A stretch of DNA of 64,000 nt from Nitrospirota bacterium (GCA_040755395.1 JBFMAX010000001.1:698826-762825); one strand, 5' to 3'; shown: positions 53,846 through 63,309, counted from the first letter of the stretch. Program-made: numbers and translations. The notes: generated from the letters alone by a model not told the origin.

Positions 53846-54652
53846 TCAGTCGCGCCCGGATTCGGCCTTGCTACGAGCCCATCTAATGTAACCAGCAATA
53901 TCCTCCTTCAGCTTCTCCTCACCGAGCCGCTCTATGACATCTTCCAGCCACTCTTGCTGGCGTGACAATGAAGGCAGCTGTCTCCACTGGGGCCTCATGT
54001 GTTTCTTTAGGGTATGTTCCGTGGCATCAAAGGTTCCGAGCCCTATACCCAGGTCGCCCGCCTTGTCTACAACCCGTTTCCCAAAGTACTCAACCCAGTC
54101 ACCATCATCTCCCGCAGGCACAACAAGCCATGATTCGTGGGCAAACTCATTGTATGTTGCGGCCTGGAGCACCGACTCGACGTTCCAGCTGCCCTCACGT
54201 TTTAGTTCGTACACGGCCACGCGCAATTCCCACTGACCAACCATGGGAAAAGGTGTTATCCGAACCTCGGCTAGGTCTGGAGTTTCCCACTTTCCAGCTT
54301 TCGTCTTGTGTGTATTCAACACAAGGCTCTTGCTATTGTCGCTCTCGGCTGCTGTCCGGAGGTATTGAGCAAACGGCCGATAGTACTCCTTCTCCAAGGG
54401 AAGGGTAGATGTGTCAGTAGCACCAGGGCGTCGGCGTATAGCTTCTGGTTCACGCCCCGTGGCGCTTAATCGCAAGCCACCGGCTCGGCCCCGGTTTTTC
54501 ACCGCATCTTTCTTGTCTACGAGCTTCTCAATGACTTGCGTATAGCGCTCATCAGACAGACCAAGCGCTTCGATTATCTCACGCCTTCCGAGACTCCCGC
54601 CCGCGCTTTCCAGCAACCTCATTATCCGTTCAGCATCTGATATTCTGGCCAT
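53846..54652 (-). CDS. Winged-helix / PD-(D/E)XK-like protein (COG2958-like)
   Basis: A 268-residue protein. The N-terminal winged helix (ISDAERIMRLLESAGGSLGR, RREIIEALGLSDERYTQVIE) is followed by an acidic/Arg linker. A C-terminal domain then has YYRPFAQYLRT, TPDLAEVRI and RVAVYELKREG. The D ... (x)ELK pattern in two adjacent strands matches PD-(D/E)XK nuclease-like folds, and the whole layout recalls COG2958 proteins. QAATYNEFAHESWLVVPAGD and IGLGTFD support that group. Activity is inferred. AT content is higher than in core genes, suggesting transfer. Possibly a stand-alone defence or repair nuclease. Confidence 0.6.
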   Translation of the reverse strand: MARISDAERIMRLLESAGGSLGRREIIEALGLSDERYTQVIEKLVDKKDAVKNRGRAGGLRLSATGREPEAIRRRPGATDTSTLPLEKEYYRPFAQYLRTAAESDNSKSLVLNTHKTKAGKWETPDLAEVRITPFPMVGQWELRVAVYELKREGSWNVESVLQAATYNEFAHESWLVVPAGDDGDWVEYFGKRVVDKAGDLGIGLGTFDATEHTLKKHMRPQWRQLPSLSRQQEWLEDVIERLGEEKLKEDIAGYIRWARSKAESGRD

Positions 54653-54699
54653 TGGTTTACCTCAACGAGCCAATAGGTCGCCCAAGTTAAAGAAGCCCG

Positions 54700-54725
54700 A
54701 AAAAGGACTCCCGGTACCCTTCCCC
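54700..54725. repeat. Short repeat containing GACTCCCGGTACC, copy 2
   Basis: AAAAAGGACTCCCGGTACCC carries the same 13-mer as 53023-53035, in the same orientation, upstream of the minus-strand gene at 53846. The two copies bracket the region 53,041-54,699. Confidence 0.6.
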
Positions 54726-54930
54726 CGCATAATTAGTGATAACCCCTTGTCAGGCACCGGCACATGGCAGCCGAAATCGTACCAATCGTTCCGCTTAAGA
54801 CAAAACATTTTCACCAAAACCGCGTGGTCAGGATACGCGCAGGCAGGTTTGAACTGAGCAGCGTCCGTGTGGAGTTGTCAAACCCAACTCGACGAAAACC
54901 ACAATTTCAGAGGGACAAGTCTCACTCGCG

Positions 54931-55539
54931 CTAGGACGCGAGCACCTTGGCCAGAATGCCCGTCCGGGTCGTGGCGCCGGTCTTCCGCATGATGCGTTTG
55001 ATGTGCTCTTTGACCGTTTGCTCGGTGATGTGGAGAGCGTTGGCGATCTCTTTATTGGTGAAGCCTTTGACAAGCTCCTTCACGACGGCTAGCTCGCGGT
55101 CCGTCAACTGGTACCGCTCCTTGGCTCGATCGATCCCTCGCTGGTCTTGTCGCCCCAGCGGCTCGATCGTCACCACGATCCTCGCCCGCTGCAGGCCGCC
55201 GGCGTCGGGCAATCCGAATCCCTTCAGGAGGATGGTGCGGTCGGATGACGCGGCGATCCGCGTGACTTGAAACTGCTCCCAGTCTTTGGCCTCGGTCCTT
55301 ACCTTTAGCGTGTCGATGACCTCCCGGCACACCTCGGTGAGCGCCTCGGGCAAGACGCCGTGGGCGGCAGACGGCGATCCTTTCCCCTGCCCGGTCGCAT
55401 TGATTTGCCGGGTCAGCTCGTGGGCCGCCTGGTTCATATACAGAAGCTGCATCGCCGCCGACAGCACGACAATTCCCGGCCCGGTCCGAAGATCCGCGAG
55501 GTTGAACGCCGATTCGTCGCTCGTCCCCTGAGTCTCCAT
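54931..55539 (-). CDS. LuxR-family transcriptional regulator with N-terminal sensor-like domain
   Basis: About 202 residues. The C-terminal LuxR/GerE helix-turn-helix is complete: YQLTDRELAVVKELVKGFTN, then KEIANALHITEQTVKEHIKR and IMRKTGATTRTGILAKVL. The N-terminal 120 residues start with GPGIVVLSAAMQLLYMNQAA, the usual beginning of a PAS domain, so it probably senses a ligand. It has no receiver aspartate. ATG 55539 has GAGGAA upstream. It lies 127 bases downstream of the AAA ATPase on the same strand, with a repeat in between. Confidence 0.85.
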   Translation of the reverse strand: METQGTSDESAFNLADLRTGPGIVVLSAAMQLLYMNQAAHELTRQINATGQGKGSPSAAHGVLPEALTEVCREVIDTLKVRTEAKDWEQFQVTRIAASSDRTILLKGFGLPDAGGLQRARIVVTIEPLGRQDQRGIDRAKERYQLTDRELAVVKELVKGFTNKEIANALHITEQTVKEHIKRIMRKTGATTRTGILAKVLAS

Positions 55540-55628
55540 CGTTTCCTCACTTTTCACAACTAGCCGTTCTAGCCTCATGAGTCAGAAATCCACGACAAGA
55601 CCCACAGGCGCTGAAGACCTGTTTGCAT

Positions 55629-55663
55629 CCCTCACCCTTCCCTCTCCCACAATGGGGCGAGGG
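55629..55663. repeat. CCCTCTCCC...GGGCGAGGG spacer repeat
   Basis: CCCTCACCCTTCCCTCTCCC followed by GGGGCGAGGG can form a GC-rich hairpin (CCCTC/GAGGG) immediately after the stop of the AAA ATPase gene. This phrase style is familiar from many high-GC genomes. Possible terminator without T run. Confidence 0.5.
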
Positions 55664-55665
55664 AA

Positions 55666-57804
55666 CTATTCGCATGCGGAGAAGCCCGCAATGCGGCTCA
55701 TGGTTCCGTGTTTCGCTCGGCACTCGGCTTCGAGCGCGGCGAGCAGCTCCTCGGCATCGTAACGTTTCCCATACAATCGAGCTTGCCGCAGCACCGTGTT
55801 GAAGTCTCCCGGCGTCAACGTGTTCAATCGAGCCAGCCGCTCTTGCACGGACGTGGACACCACCACTCCGTCACCTGGTTCCCGCGTCGCAACCACGGCG
55901 AGCACGAAGAGCGTGAATGCCTGTTCCGCCGTCAGGTAGTCGAACCAAATCTTGAGGTCGAACCGCCGCAGGACGGCCGGGTCGAGGTCTTCCATCAAGT
56001 TGGTGGCGCAGAAGCAGACCCCTTCGAACGCTTCCATCTGCTTCAAGAGTTCATTGACCTGGGTCACTTCCCAGGAGCGATGCGCGCCGCGCCGATCACG
56101 GAGGAAACTGTCGGCCTCATCGAGCAGGATCACGGCGCCTTCGTCGATGGCCTCCCGGAACAGTCGGGCCAGATTCTGCTCGGTCCCGCCGAGCCAGCAA
56201 CTCAGCAAGTCCGACGCGCGGCGCTCGAGAAGCGGACGGTCAAGCCGGTCGGCCACGTAATGGGCGAACGCGGTTTTCCCGCTGCCGGGCGGACCGTAGA
56301 GACACAGCCGCCCGGCCGGGCGTGTCTTGAGTCCCTCCACCACAGCCTGCAGATCATGGCTGGCATTGAGGTGCTCGATGCTGTACCTGAGGAGCGGCTC
56401 AGACCCGGCGCGTTCGAGCGGCGCACAGCCGAGCACTTCGAGACTCTGTCGGATCGCCCGCTCGACCAGTGTTTCCACCATGGCCGGATCGTCGCCGCCG
56501 GCCAAGCTCGCGACTTTGGACGCCTGGGCGATCAGCGCCGGGGTGAGGTTCGGATGGCCGGCCATCCGGTCGATCCACTCGGGCCGAACCGGCAGATGTT
56601 GGAGGTTGCCCGCCAACACCGCGCGGCGCACGGATCGCGGCGGGGTCCGCACCTCCAGCGCATAAGCGAACCGCCGCCGAAACGCCGGATCGATCTGCCC
56701 CACTTCGTTGCAGATCCAGAAGGCCGGGCGCGGATTGGTCTCCAAGGCGGCATTGGTCCACGCCTTCTGGAGCCCGGATCTCCGGTTCCAGCCGAACAGT
56801 GGGAACTCCCGGTCGGAAAAGACATCCTCCACTTCATCGAAGAGGACGAGGCTTCGGTCGTTGCGCGCCAACAATTTCTGCGTGAAGAGATACGACCGGA
56901 ACCGGAACTGTTCGAGTTCTCTGTGTTCGCACTCGTACCCGACCAGAAAGAGCGTGGCGCCCAGGGACGCCGCCAGCGCCTTGACGAGTTCCGTTTTGCC
57001 CGTACCGCTCTCGCCGTACACCAGGATATTGATCCCCGTGGTCGGATGCTCGAGGACATGGCCCAGCAAGCGGCGCAGCACCTGGATGTGGTCGCGGAGA
57101 TGAGGAAATTCATCCAGCCGATGGCGCGGTGCCGGCGTCACCTCGCAATAGCGACGAAACGGCGCCGCTCCGCCCTCCGGATCTTCCAGCAGGCCGGTAT
57201 CCAATCCGTCCAACAGATCCAGCATCTCCGCGACGTCGGGTTCCGTCCGATCCACGCGCAGAAGACCAGCCGAGCACAGTGCGCTGTCCCTGCGCAGCAT
57301 CCGGTCAATTTCCTTGCGCTCCCGTCCGAGCACAATCGCCAGCACCTCGTCCAACGACCACACGCTCTGCTCCCGCGTCGCTTCCATAAAGTCGCTGAGC
57401 ACCGGACAGGCTCGCGCCAAAACCGTGAAGGCAAGCAGTTCCTGCTCGGCTTCAGACAGTCCGACCACTTCAGCGAGCTGATGAAGCTGCCGCGCCAGAG
57501 GCGTCTCCCGCGACATCGAATGCCGTTCCACCCTTGCAAGTCGACGCTGAATCGCCTGCCTCGCTTCAGCGCCGGACGGGTTCCTCAGATAGGCCGGCGG
57601 CAGACCAGTGAGCTTTTGTAGTGCGGATTCCAGCTCGCACTCGATCTCCATGCGACGACCCGCGGCCAGCAGACGCAGAATCCATCGGGTAACCAGATCC
57701 CGGTACTCCTTTGGGACCGGCGGAGCAGATGTGCTCCTCGATCGGCGGAGTCGTTTGAGCAGACGATGCGGCGGCGTGATGGCTCCGGATGTCCAATGGC
57801 GCAT
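55666..57804 (-). CDS. Tandem AAA+ ATPase
   Basis: A 712-residue protein with two AAA+ modules. The N-terminal helical region (about 1-230) is unrecognised. Module 1: Walker A GESGTGKTELV near residue 268, Walker B LVLFDEVEDVF near 321 and a FRRRFAYALEV arginine region. Module 2: Walker A GPPGSGKTAFAHYVADRL near 505, Walker B VILLDEADSFLRD near 558, and sensor/Arg finger FCATNLMEDLDPAVLRRFD. Both modules look active, so it is probably a hexameric remodeller. It is divergent from a WYL regulator, 133 bases apart, which suggests a regulated stress or defence function. The partner is unknown. Confidence 0.85.
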   Translation of the reverse strand: MRHWTSGAITPPHRLLKRLRRSRSTSAPPVPKEYRDLVTRWILRLLAAGRRMEIECELESALQKLTGLPPAYLRNPSGAEARQAIQRRLARVERHSMSRETPLARQLHQLAEVVGLSEAEQELLAFTVLARACPVLSDFMEATREQSVWSLDEVLAIVLGRERKEIDRMLRRDSALCSAGLLRVDRTEPDVAEMLDLLDGLDTGLLEDPEGGAAPFRRYCEVTPAPRHRLDEFPHLRDHIQVLRRLLGHVLEHPTTGINILVYGESGTGKTELVKALAASLGATLFLVGYECEHRELEQFRFRSYLFTQKLLARNDRSLVLFDEVEDVFSDREFPLFGWNRRSGLQKAWTNAALETNPRPAFWICNEVGQIDPAFRRRFAYALEVRTPPRSVRRAVLAGNLQHLPVRPEWIDRMAGHPNLTPALIAQASKVASLAGGDDPAMVETLVERAIRQSLEVLGCAPLERAGSEPLLRYSIEHLNASHDLQAVVEGLKTRPAGRLCLYGPPGSGKTAFAHYVADRLDRPLLERRASDLLSCWLGGTEQNLARLFREAIDEGAVILLDEADSFLRDRRGAHRSWEVTQVNELLKQMEAFEGVCFCATNLMEDLDPAVLRRFDLKIWFDYLTAEQAFTLFVLAVVATREPGDGVVVSTSVQERLARLNTLTPGDFNTVLRQARLYGKRYDAEELLAALEAECRAKHGTMSRIAGFSACE

Positions 57805-57937
57805 GCGACGACCTCCTCGTGATGATCCCCCTGCGCGAAAACGTGTTCGTGCTTGTCAAACTAGCCGATTCACGCGACAACATAGGTCGTTGAGCAGCCA
57901 TTTTCCCCGCCGGAATGGATTGCGCCATGAGGATGCG

Positions 57938-58987
57938 ATGAGGCGTGCCACCGAGACGGTGTTTCGGCAGTGGGTCATGCTCCGCCTGATTCCGCGATCG
58001 CCTCGGTCGATCGGAACACGGGAGATCAAGGATCGTTTGGAGGAGGAGGGCTTTGCGGTTGAGTTACGGACCATCCAGCGCGATTTGGCCAAACTCTCGG
58101 GAATTTTCCCGCTGACCGGCGAGGCCGACGGCAAGGCCTTACGATGGGCGTGGATGGCCGAGGCTGCTTCCTTGGACATCCCCGGTATGGACCCGCCGAC
58201 GGCTGTGGCTTTTCAGTTGGCGGCGGTTTACTTGGCTCCCCTCCTGCCGCCCACAACATTGCGCCATCTGACACCGTACTTCCAACGGGCCCGGGACGTG
58301 CTCGCGAGCACACGCGGGGGCAGCATCAGCTTATGGCCGGACAAGGTCTGCGCCATTGTGCGCGGGCCGGTCCTTCAGGCGCCAGCGATCGTCCCATCGG
58401 TCCAGGAGACCGTCTATCAAGCCCTGCTGACCGATCGGCAACTGATCGTCGCCTATCGCAACAAGGCCGCCGACCGGCCGAAGACTTACCCGGTCCATCC
58501 GCTCGGACTCGTATTCCGGGATGGAGTGGTGTATCTGGTCTGCACCGTGAAACGGTATGCAGACATCCGGCACCTGGCCTTGCACCGGATGACCTCGGCG
58601 ATGCTGCGCGATGAGCCGACCCGTCGCCCGGAGGGTTTTTCGCTGAGCCGCTACGTGAAGGACGAGCAGTTCTTTTCCTATCCCCTCCAGGGGCGGCCCA
58701 TTCACGCCGAACTCCTGTTCGAGCGGGGTGCGGCGCTGCACTTGGCCGAACGGCCCCTATCACGAGATCAGCGGCTCATACCCCAAAAAGACGGGCGGGT
58801 CCTGCTGCGGGCGACCGTGCGCGACACGTTGGAACTCCGGTGGTGGGTGCAGGGATTCGGCGATCAGGTCGAGGTCATTGCGCCGGCGTCCTGGCGAACG
58901 GAGTTCGCCGCCATGGTCCATCGACTCGCGAACCGGTACGGCAACAGCCCTCAGACCAGCAAAACGGCAAGGCGCAGGTCTGCCTGA
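57938..58987 (+). CDS. WYL-domain transcriptional regulator
   Basis: A 349-residue regulator. The N-terminal winged helix (FRQWVMLRLIPRSPRSIGTR, then RLEEEGFAVELRTIQRDLAKL) precedes the WYL domain (about 140-250) with KTYPVHPLGLVFRDGVVYLV, where the usual W-Y-L triad reads V-V-Y-L. A WCX-like C-terminal extension follows (VRDTLELRWWVQGFGDQVEV). WYL proteins bind nucleic-acid ligands and control defence or DNA-damage genes. ATG 57938 has GAGG upstream; longer frames run into the divergent ATPase gene and are rejected. Probably controls the AAA ATPase, itself, or the RM locus downstream. Confidence 0.88.
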   Translation: MRRATETVFRQWVMLRLIPRSPRSIGTREIKDRLEEEGFAVELRTIQRDLAKLSGIFPLTGEADGKALRWAWMAEAASLDIPGMDPPTAVAFQLAAVYLAPLLPPTTLRHLTPYFQRARDVLASTRGGSISLWPDKVCAIVRGPVLQAPAIVPSVQETVYQALLTDRQLIVAYRNKAADRPKTYPVHPLGLVFRDGVVYLVCTVKRYADIRHLALHRMTSAMLRDEPTRRPEGFSLSRYVKDEQFFSYPLQGRPIHAELLFERGAALHLAERPLSRDQRLIPQKDGRVLLRATVRDTLELRWWVQGFGDQVEVIAPASWRTEFAAMVHRLANRYGNSPQTSKTARRRSA

Positions 58988-59139
58988 GTCGAACTGACCA
59001 TTACCCCTGGCATCTTCTCTGCTGTTCCGGTCACCCTTTCATGCTGCCGCTTTTCCGTCCCACGTTGGGTTGATTTCTCGCAGAGAATCGCGTGTCCCTC
59101 TGCAAAACACTTCGCCTGTGATCTGCCGGGATTCACACC

Positions 59140-61174
59140 ATGAACAACTTCGGCGAGAAAGTCAGTTTCATCTGGGGTGTGGCGGATCTGATCCGTGACA
59201 CGTTCAAGCGCGGTACGTATCAGGACGTGATTCTGCCGTTCACGGTGCTCCGGCGCATTGATTGCGTGCTGGCACCGACCAAAGACAAGGTGCTGGAGGA
59301 GAATACCAACTAAAGATCAAGAAGCTGGAGAATCCGGCGCCGCTCCTCTGTAAAGTCTCCGGCTACGCCTTCTACAATACCTCCCGCTACGACATCGACA
59401 AGCTGCTGGCCGATGCGCCGAATCTCGCCGCCAATCTCCGAAACTACATCAACGGCTTCTCCCCGAACATGAAAGAGGTATTGGAGAAGTTCGATTTCGA
59501 CAACACGATCAAGAAGCTCGACGAGGCCGGGCTCCTGTTCCAGGTGACCGAGCGGTTCAAGACCATCGATCTGCATCCTGACAAGGTCTCGAACCATGAG
59601 ATGGGCTACATCTTCGAAGAGCTGATCCGGGAGTTCAACGAAGCCCTCGACGAAAATCCCGGCGAACACTTCACGCCGCGCGAAGTCATCCGGCTCATGG
59701 TGAATCTCCTCTTGGCTCAGGACAAAGAGGCCCTCGCCAAAAACCACATCGTCCGCACCATCGCCGACCCCTGCTGCGGATCGGGCGGCATGCTCACCAT
59801 CGCGAAAGAGCGGATTCTGGAGATCAACCCGCATGCCGACGTGTACCTGTTCGGCCAGGAGGTCAATCCCGAAACCTGGGCGGTGTCCAAGTCGGACATG
59901 CTCATGACCAGCCCGGACGGGCGGGATGCCGAAAACATCGCCTTCGGCAGCGTGCTATCGAATGACAAGCATGCCGACAAACGGTTCGATTATCTCTTGG
60001 CCAATCCGCCGTACGGCAAGGACTGGAAGCGGGACCAGGAGGCGGTGGAAGCGGAACACGACCGTGGCTATGCCGGCCGCTTCGGAGCCGGGCTCCCGCG
60101 CATCAGCGATGGCCAATTGCTCTTTCTCCAGCACATGCTGAGCCGCATGAAAGACCAGAAAGACGGCGGCAGCCGCGTGGCCATCATCATGAACGGCTCC
60201 CCGCTGTTCACGGCGATGCCGGCAGCGGGGAAAGCGAAATCCGCCGCTGGATTCTGGAGAACGACTGACTGGAAGCCCTCGTTGCCATGTCGGAGCAGCT
60301 CTTCTACAACACGGGCATCGCGACCTATGTATGGGTCCTCACAAACAGGAAAGAGAAGAAGCGAAGAGGGAAAGTTTAGCTCATCAACGCTTCAAGCTTC
60401 CGGGTGCCCATGCGCAGAAGCTTGGGCGACAAGCGGCGAAAAATTTCGGCGGAGCAGATTCAGCAGATCACGGACCTGTTCACCGCCTTCAAAGAAGGGG
60501 AACGCTGCAAGATCCTCGACATAACCGACTTCGGCTACCGCAAGATCACCGTCGAGCGCCCGCTGCGACTCAACGTCCAGGTCAGTCCTGAACGCATGGC
60601 GAAACTGAAGGAACAAACGGCCTTCAAGAATTTGGCGGTCAGCAAGAAGAAGCAGGCGAAGGAGAAAGCCAAGGAGGAAGAGGAAGGCCGAAAGAAGCAA
60701 GAAGCCATCGTTGACATGCTGAAGATGCTTCCGTCTACCCTCTTCAAAGACCGAGCGCTGTTCATCGAAGAACTCGACAAGGTACAGGAAAAGGCTGACC
60801 TGAAGCTCACCAAGTCGCTGCGCGAGGCGATTCTGCACGCGCTGCCCGAACGCGACAAGACGGCCGAGATCTGCCGGGATCAGGACGGCAACCCGGAGCC
60901 CGACCCGGAACTTCGCGACACAGAAAACGTGCCGCTCAAAGAAGACATTCACGTCTACTTCGATCGGGAAGTGAAGCCGCATGTGCCGGACGCCTGGATC
61001 AATCGGGCCATCGTGGACCACAAGGACGGAAAGGTCGGCAAGGTCGGCTACGAGATCAACTTCAACCGCTATTTTTACAAGTACGAGCCGCCGAGGCCGT
61101 TGGAGGCCATCGAGGCGGACATCAAAGCCATCGAGCCGGACATCGTGAAGATGTTGCGCGAGGTCACAGAATAG
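59140..61174 (+). pseudogene. hsdM: Type I restriction-modification methyltransferase HsdM, multiply disrupted
   Basis: Would be the N6-adenine methyltransferase subunit of a type I system, about 677 codons. The N-terminal part (MNNFGEKVSFIWGVADLIRD) ends at a stop at 59311 after a one-base shift. The frame then continues with LKIKKLENPAPLLCKVSGYA, SAM motif DPCCGSGGMLTIA and catalytic NPPY in LLANPPYGKDW. A second one-base shift lies near 60211, followed by in-frame TGA 60266 (replacing Trp/other) and TAG 60377, before the last 265 codons resume to 61174. Two frameshifts plus two nonsense codons mean no functional product unless the sequence has errors. Confidence 0.85.
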
Positions 61175-61247
61175 CCGTTGCGGAACAGAAGTCTGGGTGC
61201 TAGCATTATGCAAGCTAAACCCGTTGAGACGGGAAGGAGGCACACAG

Positions 61248-61487
61248 ATGGCACAGGTCCTTGTCCGAAATCTGGACGACAAAATCGTGGCGCGGCTCAA
61301 AAAGAGAGCCGCGCAGCGAGGCCGCTCGCTCCAGGCCGAAGTCAAACAGATTCTGGAAGACGCAGCAGCGGAGGCCGATCAAGCTGAAGTATGGAAGACG
61401 ATCGAGCAATTTCGCGAACGCATGAGGCGATCCGGCAGGACGTTCAGCGACAGCGCGGAGCTGATTCGTGAGGATCGCGACCAGTGA
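61248..61487 (+). CDS. vapB: VapB/FitA-type antitoxin
   Basis: A 79-residue ribbon-helix-helix antitoxin. It starts MAQVLVRNLDDKIVARLKKR (DNA-binding ribbon and helix), then RGRSLQAEVKQILEDAA. The C-terminal half would thread into the toxin active site. The strong GGAAGGAGG fixes ATG 61248. Its stop overlaps the vapC GTG. It lies between broken hsdM and hsdS, an unusual place for a toxin-antitoxin pair. Confidence 0.9.
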   Translation: MAQVLVRNLDDKIVARLKKRAAQRGRSLQAEVKQILEDAAAEADQAEVWKTIEQFRERMRRSGRTFSDSAELIREDRDQ

Positions 61488-61906
61488 ACGCGTGTGTCGT
61501 CGGTGCAAGCGTGGCGGTCAAATGGTTCCTGCCGGAGATTCATTGGGAGGCGGCCTGGCGCTTGCGGAACTCGGCAACCGCTCTCCATGCGCCGGCCTTT
61601 TTCGAGTTGGAATTCGGCAATGTCTTGTGCAAGAAGGTTCGACGAGGCGAGCTGTCACGGGAGGACGCGAACCTCATGCTGGAGCAACTCGATCGGGTGA
61701 CGATCGTCCGCCATCCTGATGCGCGGCTCGTTCGGGCGGCGTTAGCCCTCGCGCATCAATTGCGCCAGAGCCTGTACGACTGCTTGTACTTGGCGTTGGC
61801 GCTGCAACTCAAAACGCAACTGGTTACGGCCGACCAACGGTTCCACCAAGCCCTCCGAAACACCACCCTGGCATCCTGTCTGCTCTGGATCGAGCAGCTA
61901 CCGTGA
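61484..61906 (+). CDS. vapC: VapC-type PIN-domain toxin lacking the first catalytic Asp
   Basis: A 140-residue PIN-domain ribonuclease relative. Standard VapC begins V-V-D-A-S-V-A-V-K-W; here it reads VVGASVAVKWFLPE, with residue 7 Gly (codon GGT) in place of Asp (GAT would be one base away). The Glu in FFELEFGNVL and the acidic residues in YDCLYLALAL and VTADQRF are kept. Loss of this metal ligand usually abolishes activity, so the toxin is probably dead while fold and antitoxin binding may remain. GTG 61484 overlaps the vapB stop. Confidence 0.88.
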   Translation: MNACVVGASVAVKWFLPEIHWEAAWRLRNSATALHAPAFFELEFGNVLCKKVRRGELSREDANLMLEQLDRVTIVRHPDARLVRAALALAHQLRQSLYDCLYLALALQLKTQLVTADQRFHQALRNTTLASCLLWIEQLP

Positions 61907-61960
61907 AGTACCCAGCCTATCCGGCCTGCAAAGACTCCGGCGTCGAGTGGCTGGGCCGGA

Positions 61961-61992
61961 AGACGTGAGACGTGAAGCGTGAAACGTGAAGC
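61961..61992. repeat. CGTGAAGCGTGAAACGTGAAG word array in hsdS 5' region
   Basis: Near-tandem ACGTGA/GCGTGAAA words (GACGTGAGACGTGAAGCGTG, then AAACGTGAAGCG) separate two versions of the HsdS N-terminus. The word is the same as in the inverted repeat at 52888-52934. Confidence 0.7.
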
Positions 61993-62005
61993 GCGCCGAG
62001 TAGGA

Positions 62006-63309
62006 ATGGACGCATCAAGGTTCCGGACATACCCAGCCTATAAAGACTCCGGGGCGGGGTGGCTGGGGATGATTCCGGCGCATTGGGAGGTGAAGCGGCT
62101 GAAGTACGCAGCGCACATTGGAGCGGGACAGTCACCATCCTCTAAGGCTGTCACTGCAGGATTTGAGGGACTACCATTCCTACAGGGTAATGCTGAATTT
62201 GGAGCGTTCCACCCACACCTCATTTTGTTTGCGATGAGGCTCCCAAGCGAGCGATGGCCGGTGACCTCCTGCTATCGGTGCGCGCGCCCGTTGGCGCCTT
62301 AAATATCGCGGACCAGGCGTATGGAATTGGACGCGGACTCTGCGCGATCAGGCCGGGTAACGCCTTCGAGCCACAGTTCTGCTACTACGTTCTGTCGACA
62401 GTTCGGACCCGGCTCGAAGCCGTTGCAACTGGAAGCACCTACGACGCAGTGACAGCCGCAGAAGTTGGCGACTTGACAGCACTACTCCCTCCACAATTCG
62501 AACAACGCACCATTGCCGCCTTCCTCGACCGTGAGACCGCGAAGATTGATGCGCTGGTGGCGAAGAAGAAGCGGCTGATCGAGCTGCTCCGAGAAAAGCG
62601 CACCGCCCTCATCACCCACGCCGTCACGAAGGGCCTCGATCCCACCGTGCCGTTGAAAGACTCCGGCGTTGAGTGGCTGGGGAAGATTCCAGCGCATTGG
62701 GAGGTAAAACGACTGAAGCACGTGGCCAAAGAGCCGCTTCAATACGGGGCGAGCGAAGCGTCCGAATTTAATGATCCCGAGCAACCCCGCTTTATACGGA
62801 TCACCGACATCGATGAGACAGGACGACTGCGAGAAGATACTTTTCGATCTCTTCCTCAAGAGATAGCGAGGCCGTACCTGCTCAAACGTGGTGACCTACT
62901 TTTAGCCAGAAGTGGAGCAACAGTTGGCAAAACCTTTCTCTATCAAGAATCGTGGGGCAAAGCCTGTTATGCTGGGTATCTGATCCGGTTCAGGACTAAC
63001 AACGCTGTCTGCACTCCCGAGTTCGTATCCTACTTTACTCTCTCTTCTGCATATTGGAGCTGGCTTTCTGGAACCTTTATACAGGCGACCATTCAAAATG
63101 TCAGTGCTGAACGTTACGCCAACCTGACAGTTACCCTTCCGCCTATTGAGGAACAGCAAGAGATCATGTCTTTCCTCGACCGAGAAACCGCCAAGCTCGA
63201 CGCCCTCATCGCGAAGGTCCGCGAGGGGATCGAGAAGCTGAAGGAATACCGCATCGCCCTCATCTCCGCCGCCGTCACCGGTAAGATCGACGTGCGGGAG
63301 GCGGTATAG
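62006..63309 (+). pseudogene. hsdS: Type I restriction-modification specificity subunit HsdS, frameshifted and with duplicated 5' end
   Basis: Would choose the DNA target of the type I enzyme. The second half of the gene is intact: two family repeats KDSG.EWLG.IPAHWEVKRLK (62036 and 62660 areas) begin the target-recognition domains, and coiled-coil spacers FLDRETAKIDALVAKKKRLI and FLDRETAKLDALIAKVREGI end them. A one-base shift near 62225-62232 splits target-recognition domain 1; the frame resumes as MAGDLLLSVRAPVGALNIAD. An extra copy of the N-terminus (KYPAYPACKDSGVEWLGRKT, stop) begins at GTG 61903, overlapping the vapC stop. Confidence 0.75.

Noticed and set aside
60261-60270. TGA in hsdM as selenocysteine, or shifts as programmed frameshifting
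   Set aside because: No SECIS-like hairpin or slippery heptamer is evident, HsdM is not a selenoprotein, and a second stop and two shifts point to decay.
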